DNA from: CAZFLM01 sp964519955
Lineage (GTDB): Bacteria > Armatimonadota > Chthonomonadetes > Chthonomonadales > CAJBBX01
Assembly: GCA_964519955.1 (NCBI GenBank)
Contig: CAZFLM010000021.1
Span: forward strand, 1-64,000
Length of the DNA stretch: 64,000 bases
Direction: 5' to 3'
The notes below the pieces were generated by a model. That model was not told the DNA's origin and ran no database searches. It saw nothing but the letters and a program-made list of their open reading frames with translations. Positions within the stretch are counted from its first letter, which is position 1. Each line of letters begins with the position of its first letter. Shown in pieces: positions 63,922-64,000 of the stretch. The position numbers and the translations under genes were made by a program.

Positions 63922-64000
63922 AGGGCGCGCGGCTCGATGGCGATCGGGCATGGTGCCCGCACCCCGCCGCGTGCTGTGCTAGGTCGGTACGCCCGACGCC

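Overview
The window is bacterial and strongly G+C-rich by eye, with leaderless or GGAGG-type starts, many GTG and TTG starts, and gene after gene encoding secreted, lone glycoside-hydrolase-like proteins with Sec signal peptides. The mix points to an uncultured, polysaccharide-degrading, hopanoid-capable aerobe or facultative aerobe. It includes GH36, GH30-like, GH130, GH32 and GH20-like enzymes, WbsX-like and GxGYxYP proteins, sialidase-type propellers, a uroporphyrinogen-decarboxylase-like protein, HpnB, HEAT/ankyrin proteins and a TIR-NTPase-TPR protein. Armatimonadota is the best guess, with the Planctomycetota/Hydrogenedentota side as the alternative. This is inference from gene content; the window has no rRNA and only one tRNA.

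Layout. 0-9 kb: a GH36 alpha-galactosidase-like enzyme, a coupled GNAT/GrpB pair, a cytochrome c, a divergent HEAT membrane protein, a receiver-DUF3052 fusion and a large GH-A-fold protein that appears to lack both catalytic glutamates. 9.3-11.9 kb: an apparent operon of site-2 protease, TerC and a zinc ribbon, behind a strongly structured leader. 12-16.6 kb: a sialidase-like propeller, a DxDG-repeat protein and a secreted HEAT protein. 16.6-21.9 kb: an AbrB/MazE-Doc toxin-antitoxin module with a perfect 16-bp palindrome, rubrerythrin, a DUF2335 two-gene unit, a methyltransferase, a six-hairpin-glycosidase-like protein and a PIN-domain toxin-antitoxin pair. 21.9-25.5 kb: HpnB, a Tat-exported phosphoesterase and an aminoglycoside-phosphotransferase-like kinase. 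25.6-30.5 kb: two ankyrin proteins with duplicated leaders, and a zinc-ribbon/glycine-zipper membrane protein. 30.5-40.8 kb: an orphan DUF433 gene and a block of carbohydrate-active proteins ending at tRNA-Val(CAC). 40.9-47.4 kb: a DUF1638-hydantoinase/oxoprolinase fusion divergent from an isochorismatase-family hydrolase, which is followed by the TIR-NB-ARC-TPR protein. 47.5-64 kb: further secreted carbohydrate-active proteins, mostly on the minus strand, with a duplicated and frameshifted gene fragment and a 171-bp tandem repeat.

Working together. Most loci are single genes or pairs, not one large operon. The secreted hydrolases would release sugars from galactosides, fructans, mannosides and hexosamine- or xylan-type polymers, and GH130 phosphorylase could recycle mannosyl disaccharides in the cytoplasm. 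The most promising candidate for an undescribed system is the isochorismatase/TIR-NTPase-TPR pair at 44.1-47.4 kb. Second-tier candidates are the ankyrin/ankyrin/GQF-repeat locus (25.6-30.5 kb), the DUF2335 pair (18.1-18.8 kb) and the DUF1638-HyuA fusion (40.9-43.7 kb). All assignments come from reading motifs by eye; no database search was run.
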